NCBI GenBank assembly: GCA_903882665.1
Contig: CAIRXW010000035.1
Location: 1-64,000 of the forward strand
Length of the DNA: 64,000 nucleotides
Direction: 5' to 3'
DNA from: an uncultured Chlorobiaceae bacterium
GTDB lineage: Bacteria > Bacteroidota > Chlorobiia > Chlorobiales > Chlorobiaceae
In this document: positions 24,726 through 34,327 of the stretch, piece by piece
Layout: each line of letters begins with the position of its first letter
Position numbering within the stretch: the stretch's first letter is position 1
Translations under genes and position numbers: made by a program
The notes under the pieces: model-generated
The model's database searches: none
Seen by the model: only the letters and a program-made list of their open reading frames with translations
Told to the model about the DNA's origin: nothing

Positions 24726-26825
24726 ATGAGCAACTCTTCCGTCCATCAAGCCCATAAACTGATGCAGTACATCAGCGATGCCGTCGGTTCAATCCGTGAC
24801 CCCCAGGAGCTTTTCCGCACGGTTATCGACAAGCTTCGTCTTGTTTTTGAGTTTGATTCCGCCGTCATCATTACCTTCGACAAGGAGGGGCGGTACAGTA
24901 ATGTCTTTTTTGAAATGCTGCGCTTTCAGCTTCCTGAAACGTTTGATCGCAGAAAAAGGCTGATTGCAGGCTCGTGGATTGAACCCCACCTTGGCGATCA
25001 GGCGGTTTCGGTTATCACGATCGAAGAGGCTCTTGAGCGTTACACTACGGACGTTCCGCTCCCACAGATCCTCTTTGACCTCGGTATGCGGCAGGTGGTG
25101 CTTTCGCCATTGCGTACCGGAGGAAAGATTATCGGCTTTCTCTGCTTCGTTTCAAAGGATGAAAAGAGGTGGTCGGAGAGCGAAAAAGAGCTTCTGGCAA
25201 CGCTTTCATCGCCTGTTGCCGTTGGTGTCAGCAATGCCCTTGCCTACGAGGAGTTGCGGCAGCGTGAAGCGCAAACCGCCATGCAGCTTGCCGTCAACAA
25301 TGCCCTGCTCACTATCAAGGATCGAAGCCGAATGCTGCTGGCGGTCTGCGAGCAGATCGACAAGCTGGTGCCCTGTACTTTCCTTGGTATTCGCGTCATG
25401 GGAGAGGATGGAAGCTATCGGATTTTTGACAGTTTCATGCGTGAGAGTAGTGGTGGCTTTGTTGCGGTTTCTCCAAGTGATATGCTTGATGTTGACGATA
25501 TTGAGGAGATCGCACGGGAGAGTTTTTCCCTGATTTTCAATCCGGGTTGCTTTTGCGGCGAAGCGTTTCTCCAGCTTAGTGAGGAGTACCGGATTCTCGC
25601 TCTGGTCAAAGAACGATTCGGTATCTGCTCCCTGCTTACGGTTCCGCTCTGGGATACACCGGGCAGTCGTGCCGGACTGATTATCTCCGACACCTCCCGC
25701 TCGTTCGAAGAGCATGACCAGGCGACCGTCAACCTGATTGTGCCCCAGCTCTCTTTGGCCTTGCAGAACTATCTCGCCTTTGAGGAGATTGATGAGCTGC
25801 GCCGCAAGCTGGAGGGCGAGCGCACCTGCCTCATTGAGGAGATCAAAGCTGCGCATAATTTTGAGGAGATCATCGGCAAAAGCGCCTCCCTTTCTGCGGT
25901 ATTGCGCCGGGTGAGCCAGGTTGCTCCTACCGATGCCACAGTGCTGATTCAGGGTGAAACTGGCACCGGCAAGGAGCTTTTTGCCCGAGCCCTGCACAAT
26001 CTTTCAACCCGCAGCAAGCGTGCGTTGATCAAGGTTAACTGTGCGACTTTGCCTGGGCCGCTTATCGAATCGGAGCTGTTCGGTCATGAAAAAGGGAGTT
26101 TTACCGGCGCCACAGAACGCCGGATCGGCAAGTTTGAGCTGGCCGAGGGGGGGACGATTTTTCTGGATGAAATTGGTGAACTTCCTCTGGAGCTGCAGGC
26201 AAAGCTGCTTCGCGTGCTTCAGGAGCGTGAGCTTGAGCGGCTTGGCGGACGGCAGGTGATCAAGGTTGATGTGCGTGTTATTGCGGCCACCAACCGTGAT
26301 CTCGCGCGTGAGGTTGCCGAAGGGCGCTTCCGTGAAGATCTCTTTTTCCGGCTCAACGTCTTTCCCCTTGTTATTCCTCCACTCTCTGAACGCCGGGAGG
26401 ATATTGCCATGCTTGCCGCCCATTTTGCTGCCAAATTTTCAAGAGAGTTCGCCAAGCCGCTTCGCACCTTCAGGGAGAGCGATATGCAGCGTCTGGTCGC
26501 TCGGGAATGGAAGGGTAATATCCGCGAGCTTGCCCACCTGATCGAGCAGGCGGTTATTGTTTCTGAAGGGGCGTCGCTGGATTTTTCAGCACTCCTCTCA
26601 TCGTTGCCCTCCGTTCAGGATGCGCAGCACTCCCTGCGACAGAAAACCATGCGCGATTTTGAATCGGATATTGCCATGATGGAGCGGGAGCTGATTCTGG
26701 ATGCTCTCGACCACTCAAATGGCAGGGTGAGCGGTGAGGGTGGAGCTGCAGAAAAGCTGGCCATGCATCCGAAAACGCTCTACTCCCGTATTGACAAGCT
26801 CGCTATCCGTAAACGATTTTCGTAG
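24726..26825 (+). CDS. Sigma-54-dependent transcriptional activator with GAF domains (FhlA-like)
   Basis: About 699 residues from ATG 24726. Residues 1-175 and about 185-350 look like two GAF sensor domains (the first ends [20 protein letters not shown]). A linker coiled coil leads to the AAA+ domain: Walker A GETGTGKE near 410-417, the sigma-54 contact loop GSFTGA near 457-462 (GAFTGA with Ala to Ser), Walker [13 protein letters not shown] and arginine-finger [20 protein letters not shown] Fis-type helix-turn-helix ends the protein. With no receiver domain, it senses a small molecule through GAF. Its divergent position and the -24/-12 element opposite indicate that it controls the efflux operon. 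Confidence 0.9.
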   Translation: MSNSSVHQAHKLMQYISDAVGSIRDPQELFRTVIDKLRLVFEFDSAVIITFDKEGRYSNVFFEMLRFQLPETFDRRKRLIAGSWIEPHLGDQAVSVITIEEALERYTTDVPLPQILFDLGMRQVVLSPLRTGGKIIGFLCFVSKDEKRWSESEKELLATLSSPVAVGVSNALAYEELRQREAQTAMQLAVNNALLTIKDRSRMLLAVCEQIDKLVPCTFLGIRVMGEDGSYRIFDSFMRESSGGFVAVSPSDMLDVDDIEEIARESFSLIFNPGCFCGEAFLQLSEEYRILALVKERFGICSLLTVPLWDTPGSRAGLIISDTSRSFEEHDQATVNLIVPQLSLALQNYLAFEEIDELRRKLEGERTCLIEEIKAAHNFEEIIGKSASLSAVLRRVSQVAPTDATVLIQGETGTGKELFARALHNLSTRSKRALIKVNCATLPGPLIESELFGHEKGSFTGATERRIGKFELAEGGTIFLDEIGELPLELQAKLLRVLQERELERLGGRQVIKVDVRVIAATNRDLAREVAEGRFREDLFFRLNVFPLVIPPLSERREDIAMLAAHFAAKFSREFAKPLRTFRESDMQRLVAREWKGNIRELAHLIEQAVIVSEGASLDFSALLSSLPSVQDAQHSLRQKTMRDFESDIAMMERELILDALDHSNGRVSGEGGAAEKLAMHPKTLYSRIDKLAIRKRFS

Positions 26826-26859
26826 GGATCTTCTGGTTTTGTGCGAGCAAACAAGAGGG

Positions 26860-27300
26860 TCACGGCAGCACACGGAGCTGGATGTGAAAACGCCCAATTA
26901 TCGAGGAGTCGCCCTCCCATGAGCGCCACTGTTTCAGCATGATGTCGCCTGTACCAGCTTTTTTGCACTGGAAGATGAACGTCACTTCACCGCCGGAGCC
27001 GACACCAGTTGTGGCCGGATAGTGCGCCTCGGAGGGAAGCTCGCTTAAGAATTCCCGGTCATAGCTCTCTACCGTCCAGCGGTACCCTGTTGTCGCGTTT
27101 TCCGGCAGTGTTATTCTGACCGTTTCATCCAGGCGGATATCCAGCGTGCGATTATTATCCGTTTCAACGAGTTGGTGCGCCATTTTTACGTGTTTTGCAT
27201 TTTTTTGACAGGAAGCTGCACCGAGGGAACCGATGATGAAACATGTTCCCACCAGCACAGCCGTGCGCGTAAGGGAGAGGATTGTATATTTTTGTCTCAC
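26860..27300 (-). CDS. Chagasin-type (I42) cysteine protease inhibitor
   Basis: A 146-residue exported protein. Its hydrophobic N-terminus ends GSLGAASC, so it could be a lipoprotein with Cys31, although the lipobox is imperfect. The mature part has the three chagasin loops: NATTGYRW (68-75), GVGSGGEV (99-106) and RSW (126-128), corresponding to NPTTGY, GxGG and RPW. These loops wedge into the active site of papain-family proteases. It is encoded 32 bases downstream of a papain-like protease gene on the same strand, so it very likely inhibits that enzyme. The inhibitor carries an export signal while the protease lacks one. Confidence 0.85.
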   Translation of the reverse strand: MRQKYTILSLTRTAVLVGTCFIIGSLGAASCQKNAKHVKMAHQLVETDNNRTLDIRLDETVRITLPENATTGYRWTVESYDREFLSELPSEAHYPATTGVGSGGEVTFIFQCKKAGTGDIMLKQWRSWEGDSSIIGRFHIQLRVLP

Positions 27301-27332
27301 CGTGGCATTCTCCTGTCTTATGAATCGGTGGT

Positions 27333-28148
27333 TCAGATGGTTATACCGTAGTTGTCGTTGTGGAAGCCGGCAGCGATGTAAGCCTCGCTGGCGTAAGCAA
27401 AACCTCCGTCACCCCAACCTGTACCCCAACTGTTGCGTACAATGAAGTGCCCGTCGGTAGTGTAGCCAACAATGGCGATACAGTGACCTCCGCGAACCGT
27501 GGCAGGCTGGAAGACATCAAGCTTGCCATGTGTTGCTGAGGCGTGATCCCAGGTTGCATCAACATTAACACCGGCGACGATTGGGCCGTGGGTTGCAAGC
27601 CAGGTGCGCCAATTGGCAAGATTCTTTGCAAGATTGAAATAGGCGGCGATACGTCGCGTTGCGGCTGTTGCGTAGAAGGTGCTTTCCGGATTAGTGTACA
27701 TTGTGGTAGCAATATGGAATGGCAGCAAGGCATCGGTCACAGCTCCGTATTTTTTCAGGATATCAAGAGCCGCGTTGGCAAAGGTGCCAGAAGACTCAAT
27801 GAAGGTGGTTGGATGAGACGTGTATATGTCGGTCTCTTTTGCTCCCATCCAGGAGAGACGAACCGACAAAGGGTCATTTTGTCCTAGTCGTCCGGCTTTT
27901 ACAAAATGGTAACGGGCAACGCCGTCGGTGGTTCCCCAGCCGACGCACGAACCGGTATTTTCCTGGTTGCCAATCTTCCACCAGGGGGCACGCAAGTCTA
28001 CGCTTGCAGGGAGGGTAGCAGGTGGAGCAGCAATGGCATTGGCTTCGAGAGCCTGCTGGATGCTCCAGTCCTTCGTTGTATCGTGCCGAGCGGGTAACAG
28101 ATTACAAATACGATCTGCTTCGGGCCTTGTACCATGTTTTACAGTCAT
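27333..28148 (-). CDS. Papain-like C1 cysteine protease
   Basis: A 271-residue protein. A short 45-residue N-terminal segment is followed by the mature fold beginning LPASVDLRAPWWKIGNQENTGSC. The catalytic set is complete: oxyanion Gln62, nucleophile Cys68, His222 in RGGHCIAIVGY and Asn239 in VRNSWGTGWGDGGF. There is no signal peptide and only a minimal propeptide. Control may rest on the chagasin-like inhibitor encoded directly downstream. C1 papain enzymes are sparse in bacteria. The natural substrate is unknown. The N-terminus could use a later start, but ATG 28148 has an AGGAGAACA leader that could serve as ribosome binding site. Confidence 0.88.
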   Translation of the reverse strand: MTVKHGTRPEADRICNLLPARHDTTKDWSIQQALEANAIAAPPATLPASVDLRAPWWKIGNQENTGSCVGWGTTDGVARYHFVKAGRLGQNDPLSVRLSWMGAKETDIYTSHPTTFIESSGTFANAALDILKKYGAVTDALLPFHIATTMYTNPESTFYATAATRRIAAYFNLAKNLANWRTWLATHGPIVAGVNVDATWDHASATHGKLDVFQPATVRGGHCIAIVGYTTDGHFIVRNSWGTGWGDGGFAYASEAYIAAGFHNDNYGITI

Positions 28149-28714
28149 AACTTGTTCTCCTGTGTTTGGTGAGAGAGCCGGGGATATCCCCTGGTTCCCG
28201 TCATTCAGTTGTGAAAAAAATTATTTTTGCAATCGACAAATTGGCGTGCTAATCATCACCTCCTTTCAGCTTGGGATAATGTTTGAAATTTCGGTCAATC
28301 TGTAAAAAAGCGCGTACTCAAACTGCACACGATGAGGCTTGACTGATGCTCTTTACCTTATTCAGCTCAATATGCTGGATGTCTCGTCGTGTTTGTTCCG
28401 TAATTCTTGCTGGTGGCGTATTGCCCGCAGTTTTTTTCTGAACCGGGAAAATATTCTGGAGAGTAGAATGTTATGTTACGTGAGCCGCTTGTGTTGCAGC
28501 AATATAACGCATTTCTCTTGCTTTTTGAAGTGTTATTGTGAGTTTTCGCCGCATAAACCAAAGCAGTATACTGCTGTTTTTTAAATTTCACAATTGTTAA
28601 TTTTCTCCGCCCGAACAATTCTGCGCCAACCCGGTAGCGATATAGTCCCGAATGCAGATCAATCCGTGCATTTTCAGCGGGAAAACGGTGAATATATGGC
28701 TGTATAACGTTGGT
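28149..28714. other. Intergenic region, 566 bp
   Basis: No credible gene. Weak open frames on both strands lack codon bias and family resemblance. A 12-base palindrome GGGGATATCCCC (28180-28191) lies 31 bases upstream of the protease start and could be a regulator site. The stretch 28440-28620 is AT-rich. No terminator for the leftward aminotransferase was found with confidence. Confidence 0.4.
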
Positions 28715-29908
28715 TTACCCGCAGCACCTGGCGATGGCCTCTGCGACAATGGGAATGCCCTCGGCGATCTGCTCCGGGGTGTTGTTGCAGTAGGAGAGAC
28801 GCAGGGAGTTGTTGCGCTGCCCTGCGGGATCAAATGTTTTGCCAGCCACAAAGACGGCACCTTTTTCGACTGCCAGTGTCATAATGCGGGTAGCATCAGC
28901 TCCTTCGGGCAGCGTGAGCCATATATAAAATCCCCCTCGTGGTTCGTTCCACTCTACGTAATCCGGCAGGTACTGCCTGAGGGCGGCAACCATGGCCTCT
29001 GCCCTTCTTTTGTACTCCTGCCGTACGCCTGCGATATAGGTGTAGATCTGGCCGGAACGGATAAAGGCGTCGGCAAGAACCTGGGTAAAGCTTGGTGAGC
29101 AGGCATCGGCGGACTGCTTGATGAGCTCACATTTCTGATAAATCTTTTCGGGTACCAGCATCCAGCCAAGCCGCAGGCCGGGGCCAAGAATTTTAGAGAA
29201 GGAGCCGGTATAGCAGACATTGATCCCTTCCGGGTTGATCGCCTTGATCGGCTTGAGACGCTCCCGATCCTCTTCATAAAAATAGAGGTCGCCGTAGGCA
29301 TCATCTTCAATGAGCGGAATATTCTCTCCCTGAAGCGCCTTGATAAGCTGCTCCTTGCGTTCGGTCGAGTAGAGCAGCCCTGCCGGATTGTGGAAGTAGG
29401 GGGTGATATAGAGAAATTTTGCCCTCTCTTTCCTCTCAATCTCCTGCTGCAGCGACTCCATCGAAATGCCCTCGCGGTCAACCGCGACCCCTCTCAGCTC
29501 CGCTTCACTGGCGCGGAATGCCGAGAGCGCCCCGATAAAGCAGGGATTTTCGACAAGGACAGGCTCCGCCGGGTCAATAAAGGCTTTGGCCAGCAGGTTG
29601 AGCCCCTGCTGGGAGCCGGTAGTGATGAGCAGACGATTCTCCTCTATCGGCAACCCCTTCGTTTTAAGGAAGCCGCTGAGCGATTCAAGCAGTGACGGGA
29701 GGCCGGGTGTCGGGCCGTACTGAAAAGCAGCCTGTTTCTTTTTCAGGTCGAGCCCGCGGAAAAGCTCCTCAACCTCCTCAACGGGAAAAAGTTCATTGCC
29801 GGGCATTCCCCCTGCAAAAGAGATGATGTCCGGCCTCGATGCAAGGGTCATGAGATCCCTGATTTCCGACGAACGAAGTGACGATACAGCTTTTGAAAAC
29901 CTTGGCAT
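28715..29908 (-). CDS. PLP-dependent class I aminotransferase (2-aminoadipate/aromatic type)
   Basis: A 397-residue fold-type I aminotransferase of the group containing LysN/2-aminoadipate and aromatic aminotransferases. ISFAGGMPGNELFP near 29-42 is the characteristic start, ITTGSQQGLNLLAKAF is the PLP phosphate region, and LIEDDAYGDLYF carries the PLP-contacting Asp and Tyr. The Schiff-base lysine lies in YTGSFSKILGPGLRLGW. It follows a tandem-ACT protein gene by 11 bases on the same strand. Given the iorAB-paaK operon 4 kb away, it may convert aromatic amino acids to the 2-oxoacids used there. That link is inference. Confidence 0.85.
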   Translation of the reverse strand: MPRFSKAVSSLRSSEIRDLMTLASRPDIISFAGGMPGNELFPVEEVEELFRGLDLKKKQAAFQYGPTPGLPSLLESLSGFLKTKGLPIEENRLLITTGSQQGLNLLAKAFIDPAEPVLVENPCFIGALSAFRASEAELRGVAVDREGISMESLQQEIERKERAKFLYITPYFHNPAGLLYSTERKEQLIKALQGENIPLIEDDAYGDLYFYEEDRERLKPIKAINPEGINVCYTGSFSKILGPGLRLGWMLVPEKIYQKCELIKQSADACSPSFTQVLADAFIRSGQIYTYIAGVRQEYKRRAEAMVAALRQYLPDYVEWNEPRGGFYIWLTLPEGADATRIMTLAVEKGAVFVAGKTFDPAGQRNNSLRLSYCNNTPEQIAEGIPIVAEAIARCCG

Positions 29909-29919
29909 GTTTTTTCCCT

Positions 29920-30348
29920 TTAAACCTGATAGACATCCCCTTCCTGCAGTAGCTCCATTTTATGCTCCTTCAGGACAGCGATAATTTTTTCCAGTGATTC
30001 CGCCCTGATGATGACCGTTGCCTTGCAATCCCCGGAAGCAAAAGCATACATATAGTCAATCGCGACGTTGTTATCCGAAATTATCTGCAGCGCCTTGTGC
30101 AGGCCGCCTGGTCTGTGGGGAATAATCATTCCGACAACATCGGTGATTTTGACGGCAAATCCCTCTTTTCGCAGCACCTCTGCCGCCGCTTCGGGCCGTC
30201 CGACAATCATGCGCAAAATGCCGTAGTCGGCCGTATCGGCAATGCTGAATGCCGAGATGTTGATGTCGTTGGCGGCAAGGATACCGGTCAGCTCGGTAAG
30301 CCGTCCCGTCCTGTTTTCGAGAAACACCGACAATTGCTTGATAATCAT
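29920..30348 (-). CDS. Tandem ACT-domain amino-acid-binding protein
   Basis: A 142-residue protein made of two ACT domains: IIKQLSVFLENRTGRLTELT at the start and IIPHRPGGLHKALQIISDN near 75. Such stand-alone ACT pairs bind amino acids and modulate metabolic enzymes. They are often encoded beside paaK or indolepyruvate oxidoreductase genes. Here the aminotransferase gene follows by 11 bases. No catalytic domain is present. It starts at ATG 30348 with divergent spacing toward a MazEF-type module. Confidence 0.85.
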   Translation of the reverse strand: MIIKQLSVFLENRTGRLTELTGILAANDINISAFSIADTADYGILRMIVGRPEAAAEVLRKEGFAVKITDVVGMIIPHRPGGLHKALQIISDNNVAIDYMYAFASGDCKATVIIRAESLEKIIAVLKEHKMELLQEGDVYQV

Positions 30349-30628
30349 AGCAGTACACTGTTTTATAATAAGTTATGGCTTCCTCGCCACAAAAATTACA
30401 AGATGAAAGCTTCAACCACCTGTTCACTCATCAATGACAAGAACCAATCAAGACAAGTTAAAAACCTGAATCAAAAGAGAATGCAGGAACATACAAAAAA
30501 GCCTCCAATCCGGCATAACAAAGCCGGGAATTACTGTGCGCTTTTTCATCCTGAGCTGAAGGCAAAGGGGCCATATCATCGTTAACCAATAAAAATGACC
30601 ACGACCTCTGTTAAAGCATCGGTAAAAC

Positions 30629-30657
30629 TTGGACGATTGAAAGAAGTCCCTTATACT
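30629..30657 (+). promoter_or_regulatory. Sigma-70 promoter of the MazEF-type module
   Basis: TTGGAC (30629-30634), exactly 17 bases, then TATACT (30652-30657), a near-consensus vegetative promoter. It lies 47 bases upstream of the antitoxin ATG and is followed at once by the inverted repeat at 30660-30687. The rest of 30349-30628 shows no gene. Confidence 0.65.
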
Positions 30658-30659
30658 TC

Positions 30660-30687
30660 ACCCTAAGGTTAGGTCGTGTTTTAGGGT
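30660..30687 (+). promoter_or_regulatory. Probable autoregulatory operator
   Basis: An inverted repeat ACCCTAA (30660-30666) and TTAGGGT (30681-30687) with a 14-base spacer. It lies across the expected transcription start of the toxin-antitoxin operon, a common place for antitoxin binding. Confidence 0.5.
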
Positions 30688-30704
30688 CTTGAAAAACTAC
30701 TCTT

Positions 30705-30938
30705 ATGCAACAGGCAAAATTCAGTCTCTCGCCGCCTCTGGTCGAGTTTTTAAACGATTATAAACGCTTTGGATTCAAAGATAAAAGTTCAATGGTACAG
30801 GTTGCCTTGCAGCGTCTGGAAGAACAGTTTACACTGCAACAGCTTCAACAATCGGCGAAACTGTATGCCGAACTGTATGAAGAAGAGGCTGAATTACAGG
30901 AGTTAACTGAAACAGCTATAACCGGATGGCCTGAATGA
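30705..30938 (+). CDS. Antitoxin of a MazEF/PemIK-type module
   Basis: A 77-residue acidic protein. The N-terminal strand AKFSLSPPLVEFLNDYKRF followed by SSMVQVALQRLEEQ fits a ribbon-helix-helix DNA-binding fold. The C-terminus (LYEEEAELQELTETAI) is acidic, as in toxin-neutralising tails. It overlaps the MazF-like toxin gene by 4 bases (ATGA). It likely represses the promoter at 30629. The exact antitoxin family is not recognised. Confidence 0.75.
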   Translation: MQQAKFSLSPPLVEFLNDYKRFGFKDKSSMVQVALQRLEEQFTLQQLQQSAKLYAELYEEEAELQELTETAITGWPE

Positions 30939-31288
30939 TAACCTTGAAGCGCGGTCTCATCATTGATGTCAATCTTGATCCAGCCCAAGGTTCCGAAACA
31001 GGCAAGATTCGGCCTTGTGTCATTGTGACGAATAACGTTTACAATGAACGGGTGCAGGTGATACAGGTCGTACCCATCACCGCATGGAGTGAAAAGAAAT
31101 GCCGAATAAAAACTAATGTGGAGATTCTGCCGAGTACTATAAATGGTCTGACCAAGCAATCCATAGCAGATTGTCTCCAGACCCGCCCGACAGATCATCG
31201 CTTCAGATTGGTTAATGTTCGGGGCGAATTGACCACTGACGAGATGAGAAAAATTGATAATGCGCTGAAAACTGTTTTTGCGTTGTAA
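30935..31288 (+). CDS. MazF/PemK-family mRNA interferase toxin
   Basis: A 117-residue PemK/MazF-fold endoribonuclease. LKRGLIIDVNLDPAQGSETG and KIRPCVIVTN form the conserved N-terminal barrel with the catalytic Arg, and VVPITAW plus the later GLTKQSIADCLQTR carry the second conserved block. Family members cut mRNA at short sequence motifs and stop growth. It overlaps its antitoxin by 4 bases. It is intact and of normal length. Confidence 0.88.
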   Translation: MITLKRGLIIDVNLDPAQGSETGKIRPCVIVTNNVYNERVQVIQVVPITAWSEKKCRIKTNVEILPSTINGLTKQSIADCLQTRPTDHRFRLVNVRGELTTDEMRKIDNALKTVFAL

Positions 31289-31385
31289 CTGAAATCCTTT
31301 TTTCTCATAAAGTAATCGTTAGCGCAGTGCGTTATTTTGTGCCTGAGTGTACCAACGGTTTTTCATGTTTTCCTTGAAGAGGCTG

Positions 31386-32318
31386 TCAAGGAAGTCGAGG
31401 GGCGTCAGGTTTTACACCATCAAAGCGAATTGTAAGAATACTCAATGGCCATGAAGAGGTTATTGTATGATCTTTTTTGCCCGTTGCGATCTCCGCAATG
31501 ATAGCAAGCTCCGGTTCGCTGTAGAATTTTCGGGCAGAGGTAAAGCCGTCAAGAGCAAATGAAGCAATACCCTGCATGCTTGCCATCAGCGGAACGCCGC
31601 CTGCAAGCAGAATGCTTCGATATCCATCAATACCAACAAAAGCTGTTTTTGTATATTTTGCCGACTGGGCAATCATGACGGCAAGTTGACCGGGAGTGAA
31701 ATGGTGGAGGCTTTGAGAAAGTACCATAAGATCAAATGATCCTGCAGACAACTCTGACAGATCATAGGCATTGAGCTGCCGGAAACGGAGAGGGAGCTTT
31801 TTTTCTGCCGCCAGACGATTGCCTTCCTCAATAAATATCGGTATGATATCTGAACCGGTAACAGAAACCGCCAGATTTTTTCGCTTCACCTCTTCGGCCA
31901 GCGCGATCGCCAGCCCTCCCGATCCGCTTGCCAGTTCCAGTACTCTCGCCTCAGGCTCTCCACCTTTTACCGTTTCATCAAGCAGTGACAAGAGCATGGC
32001 AACATATCGGGGGTAGAGATGCAACATCTCGTTCTGCCGGTCAAGCGCCTTCACCAGTTCCAGCTTTTCGATCTCGGGAAGTTCCCTGTCGTCCATATTT
32101 TCACTCTCGGAGGTACGCATCAGCCTGTCGAGCAATTCAGGCAGAAAAAAGCCTCCACCCAACTCCTTTGATACCTTGAGTCGTTCATCAAGAAAGTGCG
32201 ACACAAAGGCATTCGTTTTGGTTTCAAGCTCCTCCATACTTTGCCAGACAAAAGGAATCTCTCCTGCTGAGCGAAGGTTTTCAAGAGCCTTGAGAGCGGC
32301 TTTTTTCATTTGAAGCAT
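31386..32318 (-). CDS. Class I SAM-dependent methyltransferase
   Basis: A 310-residue protein with a helical N-terminal region of ~110 residues and a Rossmann methyltransferase core. Motif I is VLELASGSGGLAIALAEEV near 124-142, the acidic loop is VTGSDIIP, and motif IV is SFDLMVLSQSLHHF. The HHF signature is common in small-molecule methylases. The substrate is unknown. It is encoded alone between the convergent MazEF module and the VWA protein gene 41 bases upstream. It could share a transcript with the VWA gene but has no functional link to it that I can see. Confidence 0.75.
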   Translation of the reverse strand: MLQMKKAALKALENLRSAGEIPFVWQSMEELETKTNAFVSHFLDERLKVSKELGGGFFLPELLDRLMRTSESENMDDRELPEIEKLELVKALDRQNEMLHLYPRYVAMLLSLLDETVKGGEPEARVLELASGSGGLAIALAEEVKRKNLAVSVTGSDIIPIFIEEGNRLAAEKKLPLRFRQLNAYDLSELSAGSFDLMVLSQSLHHFTPGQLAVMIAQSAKYTKTAFVGIDGYRSILLAGGVPLMASMQGIASFALDGFTSARKFYSEPELAIIAEIATGKKDHTITSSWPLSILTIRFDGVKPDAPRLP

Positions 32319-32359
32319 GATGGTAAACTCGAAAATTGGTTGTCACCAAAAAGGCTCAA

Positions 32360-34249
32360 TTACTTTACACTCTTTACCATCTGTTTTGATGTCTCCACCA
32401 GCCTGATGAATTCGCTTCTGTAGCCTTCCTTGTCCTCTCCGTTCGCTTTTCTGGCGATATCGAGAACCTGGTCAAAGCTGGCTTTATCCTTGAATTCTGA
32501 TTTGCGCATCAGCAGCCCCCATTCAGCTACCGCTGTGGCGAAACGGGTATTCTCCGATGCAGTCTCAAATGGTTTGACCGGGCCGCTCAGGGGAACGGAG
32601 AGCAGTTTGCTCACCTCCTGCTTCGGCTGTTTGTAGCGGAGCTTCACGGTGAGGATCTCTCCGGTTGCGGCGGCAGCCGGGTTTATTGTTGTTTTCTGGT
32701 ACTTCAATTCGTCCACTCCAGGCACTTTCTCACTGGAACCTGCCGGAATGATTTCATAGAAGGCCGTTACGGTATGCCCTGAGCCCAGCTCGCCCGCATC
32801 TTTCTTGTCATCGTTGAAATCCTCGTTCTTCAGCACACGACTTTCGTATCCAACAAGCCGGTAGGCTTTTACCTTCAGCGGATTGAATTCAAGCTGGAGT
32901 TTCACGTCTTTCGCTATGGTAAACAGCGTGCCGCCCATCTGGGTTACCAGTACTTTTGTCGCTTCGAGGAAGGAGTCGATATAGGAATAATTCCCGTTGC
33001 CTTTTTCGGCCAACTGGCTCATACGTTCGTCCTTCAGGTTGCCGGTGCCAAAGCCGAGAATGGAGAGAAAGATGCCCTCTTTTCTTTTCTCTTCAATGAA
33101 CCGTACCAGAGAACCGGTATCGGATATGCCGACGTTGAAATCACCATCCGTCGCTAAAATAACCCTGTTGTTTCCGCGCGGATTGAAATGCTTTTTGGCC
33201 TCTTTGTAGGCGAGCATGATCCCTTCGCCGCCAGCCGTGCTTCCTCCGGCTTCGAGTGCGTCAAGCGTCTCAAGGATCTTCTGTTTGTCAGCTCCGCTTG
33301 TAGGCGGAAGAATAGAGCCTGCGGCTCCGGCATAGACGCAGATTGATACGTGATCCTGCGGACGCATCTGGTTGACCAAAAGCTTGAACGCTTTTTTCAG
33401 GAGAGGCAGTTTCGCGGGATCCTGCATTGATCCTGAGACGTCGATGAGAAAGACAAGATTTGCCGACGGGAGCTTGCTGTCCTTGATTTTTTGACCTTGC
33501 AGGCCGATGCAGACAAGCTGATGAGCGCTATTCCACGGACAGGTTACCGCTTCCAGGTTGACAGAGAATGGATCTTCGCCGACAGGCTTGGGATAATTAT
33601 AGGCAAAGTAGTTGATCAGCTCTTCAATGCGAACGGCATCTTTTGGCGGCTCTTTACCTTCAGTGAGGTATCTGCGGATGTTGGCGTATGAGGCTGTATC
33701 GACGTCAATGGAAAAGGTGGAGAGGGGCTCTCTGATTGTTTCTCTGAAACTGTTTTCAACGATTCGTCCGTACTCTTCCGTATTGAAATCAACCGTTACT
33801 GCCGCTATTCCATGTTCCGGGACAATCTGATGATATGGTTGCCGATAGGCCGCCGGAGCTGGTGGAGCGCTCATCGGCATCATCATTTTATCGGTCTGGA
33901 GACTCCCTTTTGCGCTCACTTTCCGGGGCGTCAGGGGAGCCGGTTGCATGACAATATTGAGTGATATGGCTTTACCGGCTTTGATCCTGATTCCTTGCTG
34001 ACTCTCTGAGCGGAAGCCGGCCAAATCGAACCGGACGGAATATTCCCCTTCGGGAAGAGCGTTAAAGGTGAAGGTGCCGTCGTTCGCGGTCGTTGTAAAA
34101 GCGGATGTCTCGACGATGGTGACGGTCACTCCCGGAAGAGCGCCTCCGGTACTTCTCTTGACTGTCCCCGTCAATACACCAACGGCTACTGCCGCCAGAA
34201 AAAGAAAAAGCCCGAGAATGCCAAAGCCAAGGAAAAGTTTGTTTTTCAT
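32360..34249 (-). CDS. VWA-domain protein with carboxypeptidase-regulatory-like domain (YfbK-like)
   Basis: A 629-residue exported protein. After an N-terminal membrane helix or signal (LGLFLFLAAVAVGVLTG) comes a carboxypeptidase-regulatory-like beta domain (about 24-105). A YfbK-type N-domain follows (REPLSTFSIDVDTASYANIRR). The von Willebrand A domain has a perfect MIDAS (FLIDVSGSM) and LATDGDFNVG. A C-terminal DUF3520-type region ends the protein. It binds a divalent cation and probably mediates adhesion or complex assembly at the cell envelope. Length and order match this family. Confidence 0.85.
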   Translation of the reverse strand: MKNKLFLGFGILGLFLFLAAVAVGVLTGTVKRSTGGALPGVTVTIVETSAFTTTANDGTFTFNALPEGEYSVRFDLAGFRSESQQGIRIKAGKAISLNIVMQPAPLTPRKVSAKGSLQTDKMMMPMSAPPAPAAYRQPYHQIVPEHGIAAVTVDFNTEEYGRIVENSFRETIREPLSTFSIDVDTASYANIRRYLTEGKEPPKDAVRIEELINYFAYNYPKPVGEDPFSVNLEAVTCPWNSAHQLVCIGLQGQKIKDSKLPSANLVFLIDVSGSMQDPAKLPLLKKAFKLLVNQMRPQDHVSICVYAGAAGSILPPTSGADKQKILETLDALEAGGSTAGGEGIMLAYKEAKKHFNPRGNNRVILATDGDFNVGISDTGSLVRFIEEKRKEGIFLSILGFGTGNLKDERMSQLAEKGNGNYSYIDSFLEATKVLVTQMGGTLFTIAKDVKLQLEFNPLKVKAYRLVGYESRVLKNEDFNDDKKDAGELGSGHTVTAFYEIIPAGSSEKVPGVDELKYQKTTINPAAAATGEILTVKLRYKQPKQEVSKLLSVPLSGPVKPFETASENTRFATAVAEWGLLMRKSEFKDKASFDQVLDIARKANGEDKEGYRSEFIRLVETSKQMVKSVK

Positions 34250-34327
34250 GCGTCTGCCTCCATCCCCTGAGTTATTTTGATAACGAGATCAACTGCATCA
34301 TATACAATGTACGGGTTAATCAGATAA

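Noticed and set aside
25206-25997. 263-codon minus-strand frame inside the sigma-54 activator gene
   Set aside because: A shadow of the GAF region. The plus strand carries unmistakable activator motifs.
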